Shown: positions 51,156-60,560 of the stretch, one piece after another
Numbering within the stretch: the first letter of the stretch is position 1
How the letters are laid out: every line of letters starts with the position of its first letter
DNA from: Paraburkholderia unamae
GTDB taxonomy: Bacteria; Pseudomonadota; Gammaproteobacteria; Burkholderiales; Burkholderiaceae
Assembly: GCF_003268775.1 (NCBI RefSeq)
Contig: NZ_QLSU01000010.1
Span: 1-64,000 of the forward strand
Reading direction: 5' to 3'
Length of the DNA: 64,000 nt
Program-made: the position numbers and the translations under genes
The notes under the pieces: generated by a model
Database searches by the model: none
Seen by the model: the letters and a program-made list of their open reading frames with translations, nothing else
Told to the model about the DNA's origin: nothing

Positions 51156-52117
51156 CGCGCGAGCACCTCGCGGTTGACGATGTTCACGTCGAGCGTGCCC
51201 GCGAGCGCCGCGACGATGTTCTCCGCCGCGCAGCGCGCCATGGCGTGGCGCGTCTCGTGCGTGGCCGAGCCGATGTGCGGCAGCGCCACCACGTTCGGCA
51301 TGCGCAGCAGCGGCGAGGCGGGATCGATCGGCTCGCGCTCGAACACGTCGAGGCCCGCGCCGTGAATCGTGCCCGCTTCGAGCGCCGCGATCAGCGCCTG
51401 TTCGTCGACGGTCGCACCGCGCGAGGCATTGATGAGGATCGCGCTTTTCTTCATCTTCTTGAACTGCTCAGCGCCGATCATGTGGCGCGTGGCGTCGGTG
51501 AGGGGCACTTGCAGGCACACGAAGTCCGCTGTCGTGAGCAGTTCGTCGAGCTCCACGCGGCGCGCGCCGTAGTCGCGCTCGGCCGTCTCGTTCGGACTGC
51601 GGTTCGTGTAGAGCACCTTCATGTTGAAGCCGAGCGCCGCACGCCGCGCGACCGCGCCGCCGATGCGCCCGAGCCCCACGATGCCGAGCGTTTTGCCCTG
51701 CACGTCCACGCCGAATTGTGCCGGACCGATGCTGGCCTTCCAGTGGCCCGCCCTCACCCAGTCGGCCAGCTCGACCACGCGGCGCGCGCTCGCGAGAATC
51801 AGCGAGAACACGGTGTCGGCCGTCGATTCGGTCAGCACGTCGGGCGTGTGCGCGAGCACGATGCCGCGCTTCGTGAGATCGGGCACGTCGAACTGGTCGT
51901 AGCCCACCGAGATCGTGGAGAGCGCCTTCACACGCGAGCCGTCCAGCATCTCGGGCGTGATCTTCACGCTCGCACCGATCGCGCCGTCTGCGTTCTTGAG
52001 CGCGGCGGCCAGCTCGCCCGGCTTGTCCGCATCGGCGAATACGACTTCGGCATGCTCGCGCAGATAGTCGGTGACATCGGCGGGCAGGGTCTTGTAGGCA
52101 ACGATTGTGTGCTTCAT
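51152..52117 (-). CDS. kguD: 2-ketogluconate (6-phosphate) reductase / D-2-hydroxyacid dehydrogenase
   Basis: A 321-residue D-isomer 2-hydroxyacid dehydrogenase. The NAD(P) motif is GIVGLGRIGGAVARRA, and catalytic residues appear in NASRGATVDEQAL (Arg), FEREPID (Glu) and ALPHIGSAT (His). Members of this branch reduce 2-ketogluconate, its 6-phosphate, or hydroxypyruvate and glyoxylate. In the kgu operon context, reduction of 2-keto-6-phosphogluconate to 6-phosphogluconate is the expected role. The start at 52117 gives the family's usual opening; the longer frame to 52171 is not conserved. Confidence 0.9.
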   Translation of the reverse strand: MKHTIVAYKTLPADVTDYLREHAEVVFADADKPGELAAALKNADGAIGASVKITPEMLDGSRVKALSTISVGYDQFDVPDLTKRGIVLAHTPDVLTESTADTVFSLILASARRVVELADWVRAGHWKASIGPAQFGVDVQGKTLGIVGLGRIGGAVARRAALGFNMKVLYTNRSPNETAERDYGARRVELDELLTTADFVCLQVPLTDATRHMIGAEQFKKMKKSAILINASRGATVDEQALIAALEAGTIHGAGLDVFEREPIDPASPLLRMPNVVALPHIGSATHETRHAMARCAAENIVAALAGTLDVNIVNREVLAR

Positions 52118-52139
52118 GAGTTCGCTTCTCGAGTGTGCG

Positions 52140-53423
52140 TTATTTTCCGTGAACCGGCGCGGCGTAGCCATGAGCGGTTTCGCGCTGCGGCTTCACGGCG
52201 AGCGTGAGGCCCACCGCGGCGACCAGCGCCGCGCTCATGAACGCATAGGATGCCGCAGGCGAGCCGGTTGCGCCATTCAGATAGCCGACCACGTAGGAGC
52301 CGACGAACGAGCCGAGCGCGCCCATGCTGTTGATGAGCGCCATTGCGCCGCCCGCGACGTTTTTCGGCAGCAGCTCGGGCACGATCGCGAAGAACGGGCC
52401 ATACGGCGCGTACATCGCGGCGCCGGCCACCACCAGCAGCGCATACGACATCCAGAAGTGCGTCGAGCCGAGCGCATACGAACCCGCGAAGGCCAGTGCG
52501 CCGACCAGCAGGAACGGCCACACGAAGGCGCGGCGGTTGTCGAGCTTGTCCGAGGCCCAGGAGGCCGCGAGCATCGCGATCGTCGCGGCGAGATACGGCA
52601 GCGCGGAGAGCCAGCCCGTCTCGACCATGCCGAGCGCCGATCCGTTCTTCACGATCGAAGGCAGCCACAGCACGAAGCCGTACACGCCGATGCTCCAGCA
52701 GAAGTACTGCGCCGAAAGCAGCATCACGGCAGGCGTGCGGAACGCTTCAGCGTAGTTGCGCACGGGCTTGATGGCGGCCTGCTCGGCGCGCATCGAAGCG
52801 TCGAGCGCGCGCTTTTCCTCGTCGGAGAGCCAGTTCACCTGCGCGGGCTTGTCGCGCACGAGGAACCACCAGCACACGGCCCACAAGACGGCCGGCGCGC
52901 CTTCCGCGATGAACATGTGACGCCAGCCGAACGCGTGCACGAGATAGCCCGAGACGACCGACATCCACAGCACCGTGACCGGATTGCCGAGGATCAGGAA
53001 GGTGTTGGCGCGCGAGCGCTCGCTCTTCGTGAACCAGTTGCTGATGAAGATGAGCATGGCGGGCATCACGGCCGCCTCGACCACGCCGAGCACGAAGCGG
53101 ATCGCCATGAGCGAAGGAATGTTCGTGACGACGCCCGTGAGCGCCGCGCAACCGCCCCAGAGCACGAGGCTCACGAATACGAGCGTACGCACGCTGCGGC
53201 GCTCGGCATAAACGGCGCCCGGCAACTGGAAGAAAAAGTAGCCGAGGAAAAACAGCGCGCCGATCAGCGAGGAAAGCCCCGGGCTGATGCCGAGATCGCG
53301 GTTGATGCCCGCCGCCGAGGCGAAGCCGTAGTTGGCGCGATCGAGGTAGGCCAGGCTGTACGTGATGAACACGATCGGCATGATTGCCCACCAGCGGCGC
53401 GGTGCGAGCGAGGTTGAGGTCAT
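52140..53423 (-). CDS. kguT: MFS transporter of 2-ketogluconate (KguT-like)
   Basis: A 427-residue, 12-helix carrier of the anion:cation symporter branch. It opens with a basic stretch (LAPRRWWAIMPIVFITYSL) and YLDRANYGFASAAGI, typical of hexonate and tartrate carriers. A central cytosolic loop lies about residues 195-225 (LSDEEKRALDASMRAEQ). Its place between kinase and reductase genes of the kgu operon points to 2-ketogluconate as cargo. The ATG follows GGAGACACAG. Confidence 0.91.
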   Translation of the reverse strand: MTSTSLAPRRWWAIMPIVFITYSLAYLDRANYGFASAAGINRDLGISPGLSSLIGALFFLGYFFFQLPGAVYAERRSVRTLVFVSLVLWGGCAALTGVVTNIPSLMAIRFVLGVVEAAVMPAMLIFISNWFTKSERSRANTFLILGNPVTVLWMSVVSGYLVHAFGWRHMFIAEGAPAVLWAVCWWFLVRDKPAQVNWLSDEEKRALDASMRAEQAAIKPVRNYAEAFRTPAVMLLSAQYFCWSIGVYGFVLWLPSIVKNGSALGMVETGWLSALPYLAATIAMLAASWASDKLDNRRAFVWPFLLVGALAFAGSYALGSTHFWMSYALLVVAGAAMYAPYGPFFAIVPELLPKNVAGGAMALINSMGALGSFVGSYVVGYLNGATGSPAASYAFMSAALVAAVGLTLAVKPQRETAHGYAAPVHGK

Positions 53424-53550
53424 CTGTGTCTCCAGTTGAACAGCGGCTTCGTCGTGCCGCCCTCTGGTCTCATGTCATTCGGCGCGCCGCGTGCGAATTC
53501 ACGCGTTGCGCCGCCTGTTTCTGCTTGTTGCGGTTTGTCTTGCTATGCGG

Positions 53551-54519
53551 TTATGCGGCCGTGCGCGCTTGCGCGCCTTCGAGCGCGTCGAGCTGCGCGC
53601 GCGTCGGCAAGCCTTCCGAATCGCCGATCACTTGCACGGCCAGCGCGCCGATACGATTGCCCCGCGCGACCGCCTCGGGCAGTGCGCGCCCTTCGAGCAG
53701 CGCGCTCACCACGCCCACGGCGAAACCGTCGCCGGCGCCCACGGTATCGACCACGCGCTCCACGCGCTGCGCCGCGACGCGGCCGCGCTCGCCGGCGGCG
53801 GTGGCGTACCAGGCGCCCTCCGCGCCCAGCTTGACGACCACACCGCGCGCGCCCCGCGCGAGGTAAAAGTTCGCGATGACTTCCGGGTCGTCCGAGCCGG
53901 CCAGCACGCGGCCCTCGCCCACGCCGGGCAGCACCCAGTCGGCGAAGCTCGCGAGTTCGTTGAGTGTCGCGACCATCTCGGCTTCGGAGCCCCAGAGCGT
54001 CGGGCGCAGGTTCGGGTCGAACGAGATCGTGCGGCCCGCGTCGCGCATCGCTTGCGCGAGCTTGAACGCGAGTTCGCGCGACGACGGCGAAATCGCCGGC
54101 GCGACGCCGCTCAGGTGCAGATGGCGCGCGCCGAGCACGTAGCCGGCCTGATAGTCGTCGGTCGAGAGCTTGCTCGCCGCCGAGCCGCGGCGGAAATATT
54201 CGACGGCGGGGTCGCTGCCGTCATCGTTCTTCGACTTGAGCTGGAAGCCGGTCGGGTAGCGTGCATCGGTGCTCACGCAACGCGCGTCGATGCCTTCCTG
54301 CGCGAGCACGTCGCGCAGGAACTGGCCGAACGAATCGGCGCCCACGCGGCTCATCCAGCCCACCTTGAAACCCAGGCGGGCGAGGCCGGTCGCGACGTTG
54401 AGCTCCGCGCCCGCCGCGCGCTTCGTGAAGTGCCCGACCTGAGCGAGCGGTCCCGGCTCGGTGGCGACGAACATCGCCATCGCTTCGCCGTAGGTGATGA
54501 CATCGAGTGTGTCGGTCAT
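53551..54519 (-). CDS. kguK: 2-ketogluconate kinase, PfkB family
   Basis: A 322-residue PfkB-type sugar kinase. It opens VITYGEAMAMFVATEPGPL, a form shared with 2-keto-3-deoxygluconate and 2-ketogluconate kinases, and holds the GG region RAAGAELNVATGLARLG and the catalytic DTVGAGDGFAVG near residue 255. In this operon phosphorylation of 2-ketogluconate is likely; KDG kinase activity cannot be excluded. The start at 54519 is the conserved one. Confidence 0.9.
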   Translation of the reverse strand: MTDTLDVITYGEAMAMFVATEPGPLAQVGHFTKRAAGAELNVATGLARLGFKVGWMSRVGADSFGQFLRDVLAQEGIDARCVSTDARYPTGFQLKSKNDDGSDPAVEYFRRGSAASKLSTDDYQAGYVLGARHLHLSGVAPAISPSSRELAFKLAQAMRDAGRTISFDPNLRPTLWGSEAEMVATLNELASFADWVLPGVGEGRVLAGSDDPEVIANFYLARGARGVVVKLGAEGAWYATAAGERGRVAAQRVERVVDTVGAGDGFAVGVVSALLEGRALPEAVARGNRIGALAVQVIGDSEGLPTRAQLDALEGAQARTAA

Positions 54520-54572
54520 GGGATGTGTTCCTGAATCGAATGGGGTGTCTGAGGCCGGGCTGCCGCTGCGCA

Positions 54573-55361
54573 TCAGGCGGCGGCGAGCCACTCGACGTAA
54601 TGAGCGGCTTCTGCCGCGACGCAGGCCGGATCGAAGGGAAACTCGATGCCGCGCGGCACGTGCGTGGGCAGGAGCGCAAGCGCGGCGCGGCACATCGTGT
54701 CGTCGTCGCCAGGCGCAGCCGCGAAACGGCGCGCACCCTCACCCGCCACGGCCTTGCAGTGGATGTACTCGACGTGCGGCGCGAGCGCGGCGGCCGCGAG
54801 CAGCGGCGGCTCGCCCGGCCACTGCCAGTTGCCGATGTCGAACGTCATGCCGATCACGCCCGCTGCGCCTGCCTCGCGCAACGCAGTGAAGAGGCCGACG
54901 AACTGGGCGAGCTTGCCGCCCTGCTCGAGTTGCCCGTTCTCGACCACGACGCGCGGGCCGTCACCCGCTTCGCCGGTGCGTGCGCCCAGTTCTTCGAGCA
55001 GGCTCGCGAGGCGCGCCGCGCAGGCTTCGCCCGTGAAGCCGCCCAATTGCAGTTTCACGAAGCGCGCGCCGAGCGCACGGCCCGCCGCGACGGCCGCGCA
55101 CAGCGCCGCCTCGTCGAGCGCGCCGTCTTCCGTGTAGAGCGAGTCCGGCGTGGACCAGACGCGCCACAGACCCTCGCGCGCAAGCGCCGTTCCGAGCGCG
55201 TGCAGCGCCTCGGGCTGCGCGTCGGCGTCGTGCATCAGCTCGCGCCGGACCTCGAATGCCTGCGCGCCAGCGCGCCGCGCCGACACGCTCCATGCCGCAT
55301 GTCCGTCACGCCAGATTGCCTGCGCACCAAACGCGCTCGCCACGATTGCTACTTCCGCCAT
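54573..55361 (-). CDS. kguE: Sugar phosphate isomerase/epimerase (KguE-like)
   Basis: A 262-residue TIM-barrel protein of the AP-endonuclease/xylose isomerase-like family. Likely metal-site parts are VVVENGQLEQGG (Glu), MTFDIGNWQWPGE (Asp) and EYIHCKAVAG (His). The matching gene in Pseudomonas is the first of the kgu operon, and its reaction is not well established. It has its own start at 55361 behind a weak GG-rich site, and the operator palindrome lies about 65 bases upstream. Confidence 0.86.
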   Translation of the reverse strand: MAEVAIVASAFGAQAIWRDGHAAWSVSARRAGAQAFEVRRELMHDADAQPEALHALGTALAREGLWRVWSTPDSLYTEDGALDEAALCAAVAAGRALGARFVKLQLGGFTGEACAARLASLLEELGARTGEAGDGPRVVVENGQLEQGGKLAQFVGLFTALREAGAAGVIGMTFDIGNWQWPGEPPLLAAAALAPHVEYIHCKAVAGEGARRFAAAPGDDDTMCRAALALLPTHVPRGIEFPFDPACVAAEAAHYVEWLAAA

Positions 55362-55425
55362 TGCCTTGTTCCCTGTTGCTACCGGCGCACGCCTTGTGTT
55401 CCTCGAATCCGCTTCGATTTGCCCT

Positions 55426-55443
55426 TTTGGAACCGGTTCCAAA
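55426..55443. promoter_or_regulatory. PtxS-type operator upstream of the kgu operon
   Basis: TTTGGAACCGGTTCCAAA is a perfect 18-bp palindrome. Its core TGGAACCGGTTCCA differs by one base per half from the PtxS site TGAAACCGGTTTCA described in Pseudomonas. It is 65 bases from the kguE start, in the promoter region, and the regulator gene ends the same operon. Confidence 0.9.
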
Positions 55444-55535
55444 TCCGGTTCGAAAAAAGGCGCCTGTGCGCGCCGGATGATTAGGGCGGATAGTGCGCGC
55501 TCGTCGCGCGGCACGCCATTCTGGTATGCCCTGGG

Positions 55536-56459
55536 TCATGCGCCGGGAACATCGGCGAGACACAGCTCCAGAAAACGCTGTGCCACGCGCGACGCGGCGC
55601 CCGCATGCGGGACGAGAATCGAGAAGCGGCGCGCAAGCGGCTCGGGCCCGAAGCGGATCTGCCGCAACGCGCCGTTCTCGTGCCGCATTGACATGGCGGA
55701 GACGAAACCGATACCCATGCCCGCGCGCACGGCCTCCTTCACGCCCTCCACGCCCGCGATCTCCAGCGCCACGCGCATGGGTACGCCCGCACGCGCGAAT
55801 GCGCGCTCGACGACCTGGCGCACGCCCGAGCCGTCCTCGCGCAACACGAGCGGCCACTCGGCGAGCGCCTCGACCGTGATGGCCGGCTTCGGCTCCCCGG
55901 TCTCCCCGTGCGGCTCCGGCAATTGCGCGGCCAGCGCGTGGCCGCGCGGCACGATGGCGACGATTTCGTCCTCGTGCCACGGGTGCACGGCGGTATCGGG
56001 CGGCAACTGCTCGCCTACCGGCCCTTCGATCAGCGCGATATCGACCGCCCCGAGCATGCCGACGACGTCCGTCGTGTTGCCGCTCGACGTTTCGAGCTTG
56101 ACCTGCGGATAGTGCCCGTGAAACTGCGCCACGAGATACGGCAGCCGGTAGCTCGCGGGCGTGGTCGTGGCGCCGATGCGCAGCGTGCCGCGCTCGAGGC
56201 CGCGCAGCGCGTCGCGGTAGGCGAGCGCGTCGCGCCAGGTGTCGCGCAGCCGCGCCGCGTAGCCCGCGAGCTGCTCGCCCGTGGGCGTGAGGCGCACGCC
56301 GCGGCCGTCACGCTGGTAGAGCGGCTCGCCGAATTCCTCCTGCAAGAGCCGCAACTGGCCCGATACGGCGGGCTGCGACAAATGCAGGGCGAGCGCCGCT
56401 CGACTGATGTTGAGATGCTCGGCGACGGCAGCGAAAGTTATCAGTTGTTCCGGGGTCAT
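55536..56459 (-). CDS. yeiE: LysR-type regulator next to yeiH (YeiE-like)
   Basis: A 307-residue LysR-family regulator. The helix-turn-helix is MTPEQLITFAAVAEHLNISRA plus LHLSQPAVSGQLRLLQ, close to the CysB/YeiE type. The effector domain shows LRIGATTTPASYRLPYLVAQF and a GIGFVSAMSM end. The start at 56459 is used; the frame to 56504 lacks the conserved beginning. It is divergent from the YeiH-type gene, the same arrangement as in enterobacteria, where YeiE responds to sulfite. The symbol is given by synteny. Confidence 0.88.
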   Translation of the reverse strand: MTPEQLITFAAVAEHLNISRAALALHLSQPAVSGQLRLLQEEFGEPLYQRDGRGVRLTPTGEQLAGYAARLRDTWRDALAYRDALRGLERGTLRIGATTTPASYRLPYLVAQFHGHYPQVKLETSSGNTTDVVGMLGAVDIALIEGPVGEQLPPDTAVHPWHEDEIVAIVPRGHALAAQLPEPHGETGEPKPAITVEALAEWPLVLREDGSGVRQVVERAFARAGVPMRVALEIAGVEGVKEAVRAGMGIGFVSAMSMRHENGALRQIRFGPEPLARRFSILVPHAGAASRVAQRFLELCLADVPGA

Positions 56460-56504
56460 GGCGATGAACCATCGTGTTGACCTATATATTACTTCACAAA
56501 TCAC

Positions 56505-56606
56505 GATTTTTCATATCGATATATCTAAATTAGGATTAGGCCATTCGATAGCGCTCTGTTCGCTACCCCATTTTTCAACCGGCTCGTCCGGGAGAGAGAG
56601 GCCTAG
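56505..56606. promoter_or_regulatory. Divergent AT-rich promoter region with LysR-type box
   Basis: The gap between the LysR gene and yeiH is AT-rich. The palindrome ATATCGATAT at 56513-56522 lies within CATATCGATATATC, close to the T-N11-A form bound by LysR proteins. Binding is inferred. Confidence 0.55.
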
Positions 56607-57671
56607 ATGTCTACACCCACCCTTACGCATGCCCTGCCGTCCACCCGCGGGCAGCTCAACGGCGTGCTGTTCGTCGCCCTGTTCGCTGCGGCCGTCACCA
56701 GCATCGCGTCGCTGCCCGCCATCGCCGGGCTCGGCATGAGCCCGCTGATCGTCGGCATCGTGGCCGGCGCGATTTACGGCAATGCGCTGCGCGACGGCAT
56801 GCCCGAAAGCTGGGCCGCCGGCGTCAACTTTTCCGCGCGCAAGCTGCTGCGCATCGCCGTGGCGTTCTTCGGGCTGCGCGTGAGCCTCCAGGAAATCGCC
56901 CAGGTCGGCGTGCCGGGGCTCGTCGAGTCGGTCGCGATCGTCGTGAGCACGCTTGTGATCGGCACCTGGGTCGGCATGAAGGTGCTCAAGCTCGACCGCG
57001 ACACCGCCATCCTCACGGCCGCCGGCAGTGCGATCTGCGGCGCGGCCGCCGTGCTGGCCTTCGAATCCACGCTCCAGTCGAAGCCGCACAAGAGCGCCAT
57101 GGCCGTGGGCAGCGTCGTGCTGTTCGGCACGCTCTCCATGTTCCTCTACCCGGTGGTCTATAACGCGGGCTGGCTGCATCTCGACACGCTCGGCGCGGGC
57201 CTCTTCTTCGGCGGCACGATTCACGAAGTCGCCCAGGTGGTGGGCGCGGCGAGCAACGTGAGCCCGGAAGCCACGCACATCGCCACCATCGTCAAGATGA
57301 CCCGCGTGATGCTGCTCGTGCCGGTGCTGCTCGTGCTCGGCGTGTGGCTCAACCGTGCGGCGCGGAGCGCCGCGCACGAGGCGGGCCAGGCCGTTACGCG
57401 CAAGCTCGCGGTGCCCTGGTTCGCGCTCGGCTTCCTCGCGCTCGTGGTGGTGAATTCGCTCCACGTGCTGCCCGAAGCGGCCACCCACGCGGTCAACACG
57501 CTCGACACCTTCGCGCTGACCATGGCAATGACGGCGCTCGGCATCGAAACGCGCGTCTCGCAGATCCGCCAGGCCGGCCCGCGTGCGCTGACCGCCGGCC
57601 TCATCATCTACCTCTGGCTGGTCGGCGGCGGTCTCGCGATCACCTGGGCCGTGGAGCGCGTGTTCGCATGA
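56607..57671 (+). CDS. yeiH: YeiH/UPF0324-family putative exporter
   Basis: A 354-residue membrane protein with about ten helices. Family markers are LGMSPLIVGIVAGAIYGNAL, FFGLRVSLQEIAQVG, AAGSAICGAAAVLAFES and GGTIHEVAQVVGAASNVSPE. It is annotated in many genomes as a putative sulfate exporter, on limited evidence. Divergent pairing with a YeiE-type LysR regulator supports a link to sulfur oxyanions. The start follows GGGAGAGAGAGG. A strong terminator follows at 57747. Confidence 0.93.
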   Translation: MSTPTLTHALPSTRGQLNGVLFVALFAAAVTSIASLPAIAGLGMSPLIVGIVAGAIYGNALRDGMPESWAAGVNFSARKLLRIAVAFFGLRVSLQEIAQVGVPGLVESVAIVVSTLVIGTWVGMKVLKLDRDTAILTAAGSAICGAAAVLAFESTLQSKPHKSAMAVGSVVLFGTLSMFLYPVVYNAGWLHLDTLGAGLFFGGTIHEVAQVVGAASNVSPEATHIATIVKMTRVMLLVPVLLVLGVWLNRAARSAAHEAGQAVTRKLAVPWFALGFLALVVVNSLHVLPEAATHAVNTLDTFALTMAMTALGIETRVSQIRQAGPRALTAGLIIYLWLVGGGLAITWAVERVFA

Positions 57672-57746
57672 CCCCGCGCCCAAGGGCGGTGCGCTCCCCT
57701 GCGCCGCCCCGACCGATCCCCCGTGCGCCGCTTCTCGCGGCCACCG

Positions 57747-57771
57747 GCCCCGCCCGCGGCGGGGCTTTTTG
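57747..57771 (+). terminator. Rho-independent terminator after yeiH
   Basis: An 8-bp stem, GCCCCGCC with GGCGGGGC, around CGC is followed by TTTTT, 75 bases after the yeiH stop. Confidence 0.9.
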
Positions 57772-57929
57772 CGTTTCTGCGCGCCGCCGCGTTGCGCCAT
57801 CTCGTGTCGGCGCGGCACGCGCGCGCCAGGCGCGACGGTTGCGAGCGATACTGTCCGCTGCCGTCCGTCGCGTGGACGGCGGCCGCGCACGCCGTGGCGC
57901 GCACGGCGATCGACGCAAGGGGACGACCG

Positions 57930-58664
57930 ATGGCATACGAGCTCTACTACTGGGACGGCCTGCAAGGCCGGGGCGAATTCGTGCGGCTGGCGCTGGAAGA
58001 AGCACAGGCGCCTTACGTGGACGTGGCGCGCGGCGAGAAGAAGGACGGTCTCGGCATTGGCGCGATGATGAGCGAACTGGAGAGCGACGGGCCGTATCCG
58101 CCCTATGCGCCGCCCTTCCTGAAGGACGGCGAATTCATCATTGCGCAGACGGCCAACATCCTGCTCTACCTCGGCCCGAAGCTCAAGCTAGCCCCGCGCG
58201 ACGAAGCCCTGCGCTTCGTGGCGAACGGCCTGCAACTCACGATCGCGGACCTCGTGGCCGAGGTGCACGACACGCATCATCCGATCGCAAGCGGTCTGTA
58301 TTACGAGGACCAGAAGACCGAGGCGAAGGCGCGTTCGGCGGATTTCATCGCGCATCGCATTCCGAAGTTCATGAGCTACTTCGAGCGCGTGCTCGCGCAG
58401 AATCCCGAGGGGCCGCGCCATATGGTGGGCAGCGCCCTCACCTACGTCGATCTGTCGATGTTTCAGATCGTCGAGGGGCTGCGCTATGCGTTTCCGAAAG
58501 CGACGAAGCATTTCGCGGACCACTATCCGCATGTCGTCGCGCTGCGCGACGCCGTGGCGAAGCGCCCGCATATCGCCGCCTATCTCGCTTCGGAGCGGCG
58601 GCTGCCGTTCAACGAAACCGGCATCTTCCGGCACTACCCCGAACTCGACAAAGCCGTGCGCTGA
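57930..58664 (+). CDS. Glutathione S-transferase family protein
   Basis: A 244-residue cytosolic GST. The thioredoxin-like N-terminal domain opens MAYELYYWDGLQGRGEFVRL, with Tyr6-Tyr7 near the usual catalytic place, and the helical C-terminal domain follows (SYFERVLAQNPEG, GSALTYVDLSMFQIVEGL). The loop ALTYVDLSMF is the conserved N-capping region of the fold. The form is sigma/alpha-like and common in proteobacteria. The substrate is unknown. The ATG follows AAGGGGACGACCG; the longer frame to 57723 crosses the terminator and is rejected. Confidence 0.92.
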   Translation: MAYELYYWDGLQGRGEFVRLALEEAQAPYVDVARGEKKDGLGIGAMMSELESDGPYPPYAPPFLKDGEFIIAQTANILLYLGPKLKLAPRDEALRFVANGLQLTIADLVAEVHDTHHPIASGLYYEDQKTEAKARSADFIAHRIPKFMSYFERVLAQNPEGPRHMVGSALTYVDLSMFQIVEGLRYAFPKATKHFADHYPHVVALRDAVAKRPHIAAYLASERRLPFNETGIFRHYPELDKAVR

Positions 58665-58761
58665 AGGCGCGCGGGCCGTCGGGTGTTTCCTTTGACGCCG
58701 CTGTGGTCGCGATCAACGCGCCCGCGCGGCTTTCTTTCACCCTTCACCTGACCCGCTCGCC

Positions 58762-60507
58762 GTGCTGTCATTCCTGCTGAAACTGCGCACTCGCGCCCGC
58801 GATCTCTTTCGCCTGTCCGACGCCCACACGATGCTGATCTGGTCGGTCATCGTCGGCGTGGCCGGTGCATTTGCGACCGTGCTCTTTCGCGAAGGCATCG
58901 CGCATCTGCAAATGCTCTTTACGGGCAGCGAGGGCAGTCTCGTTGAAATGGCCCGTCACCTGCCGTGGCAAACGCGCATCTGGATGCCCGCCTCGGGCGG
59001 CTTCGTCGCCGGGTGCCTGTTGCTGATCGCGCGGCGCAAGTCGCCGGGCAACGGCAACAAGGCGATGCACACCGATTACATCGAGGCCGTAGCGATCGGC
59101 GACGGCGTGATGCCCGTCGGCAAGAGCATCTGGCGCAGCCTGTCGTCGCTCTTCACGATCGCGAGCGGCGGCTCGATCGGCCGCGAAGGCCCGATGGTGC
59201 AACTCGCCGCGCTCGCCGCCTCGCTGATCGGGCGCTGGGTTCACTTCGACCCGTCGCGGCTGCGCCTGCTCGTCGCGTGCGGCGCGGCGGCCGGTATCAC
59301 CTCGGCGTACAACGCGCCCATCGCGGGCGCCTTCTTCGTGACCGAGATCGTGCTCGGCTCGATCGTTATGGAAAGCTTCGGGCCGATCGTGGTCTCCTCC
59401 GTCGTCGCCAACATCACGATGCGCGAGTTCGCGGGTTACAAGCCGCCGTACGAGATGCCGGTGTTTCCGCCGGTGACGGGCGTCGAGGTGCTGCTGTTCG
59501 TGGCGCTCGGTCTCTTGTGCGGCGCGCTCGCCCCGCAGTTCCTCGTGATGATGGACACCGCGAAGAAGGGCTTCGGCCGCCTCAACGCGCCGCTGCCCGT
59601 GCGGCTCGCCTTGGGCGGCCTCGTGGTCGGCGTGCTCTCGGTCTGGACGCCCGAGGTGTGGGGCAACGGCTATAGCGTCGTGAACTCCATCCTGCATTCG
59701 CCGTGGACCTGGACCGCGCTCGCCACCGTGCTCGTATTCAAGCTCGTCGCAACGGCCGCGACGGTGGGTTCCGGCGCCGTGGGCGGCGTGTTCACGCCCA
59801 CGCTCTTCATGGGCGCCGTGCTCGGCTGCCTGTTCGGCCAGGGCATGCACGCGCTCTGGCCCGACGGCACCTCCGCGCCCTACGCCTATGCGATGGTGGG
59901 CATGGGCGCGTTCCTCGCGGGCGCGACCCAGGCGCCGCTCATGGCGATTCTCATGATCTTCGAGATGACGCTGAGCTACCAGGTGGTGCTGCCGCTCATG
60001 CTCTCGTGCGTGGTGGCGTACTTCGTCGCGCGCGCGATCGGCAAGGCCTCGATGTACGAAATCACGCTTCATCGCAACCGAGAGGAAGCCGAGCGCATGC
60101 GCCTGCGCATGACGCAGATGCGCGAGCTGATCCGTCCCGCCGAGACCGTCGTGCGCGCGAGCGCCACAGTGCAGGAAATGACGCGCGTGTTCCTCGAATA
60201 TCCGGTGAAATATCTCTACGTGACCGACGATACCGGGCGCTTTCTCGGCGCGGTGGCGCTCGCCGACATCACCTCCGACCTCCTGCAAAAGCGCGACACC
60301 TCGAACAAGCACGCCTGCGACTACCTGAAGCCCACGTTCGACGTGCTCACGCCCGACATGCCGCTCGCCGTCGGCCTGCAACACTTCATGTCGTTCCAGG
60401 GCGAGCGCCTGCCCGTGGTCGCCAGCACGCGCGAGCCGACGCTCGCGGGCGTGGTGTACAAGACTTCGCTTCTCGACGCGTATCAGCGCATGAACGCGGA
60501 GCGCTAG
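58762..60507 (+). CDS. ClcB-like chloride channel with CBS domains
   Basis: A 581-residue CLC-family protein. About ten to twelve helices fill residues 25-420, and two CBS repeats follow in the C-terminal 130 residues (LEYPVKYLYVTDDTGRFLGAV). The gating glutamate is in SIGREGPMVQ. The first filter loop is not the canonical GSGIP but GNGNKAMHTDYIEA, resembling the ClcB branch (TDYMEA). The start is GTG at 58762 without a clear ribosome site, so an internal start cannot be excluded. The protein should move chloride, perhaps with proton exchange. Confidence 0.9.
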   Translation: MLSFLLKLRTRARDLFRLSDAHTMLIWSVIVGVAGAFATVLFREGIAHLQMLFTGSEGSLVEMARHLPWQTRIWMPASGGFVAGCLLLIARRKSPGNGNKAMHTDYIEAVAIGDGVMPVGKSIWRSLSSLFTIASGGSIGREGPMVQLAALAASLIGRWVHFDPSRLRLLVACGAAAGITSAYNAPIAGAFFVTEIVLGSIVMESFGPIVVSSVVANITMREFAGYKPPYEMPVFPPVTGVEVLLFVALGLLCGALAPQFLVMMDTAKKGFGRLNAPLPVRLALGGLVVGVLSVWTPEVWGNGYSVVNSILHSPWTWTALATVLVFKLVATAATVGSGAVGGVFTPTLFMGAVLGCLFGQGMHALWPDGTSAPYAYAMVGMGAFLAGATQAPLMAILMIFEMTLSYQVVLPLMLSCVVAYFVARAIGKASMYEITLHRNREEAERMRLRMTQMRELIRPAETVVRASATVQEMTRVFLEYPVKYLYVTDDTGRFLGAVALADITSDLLQKRDTSNKHACDYLKPTFDVLTPDMPLAVGLQHFMSFQGERLPVVASTREPTLAGVVYKTSLLDAYQRMNAER

Positions 60508-60528
60508 GCGCTTCGCCGTTCGTGCCGC

Positions 60529-60560
60529 CCGCCGCGCATGGCAAAGCGCGGCGGATTTTC
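60529..60560 (+). terminator. Rho-independent terminator after the chloride channel gene
   Basis: CCGCCGCGC and GCGCGGCGG pair around an 8-base loop and are followed by ATTTTCTAG, 22 bases after the stop. The T-run is short. Confidence 0.8.
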
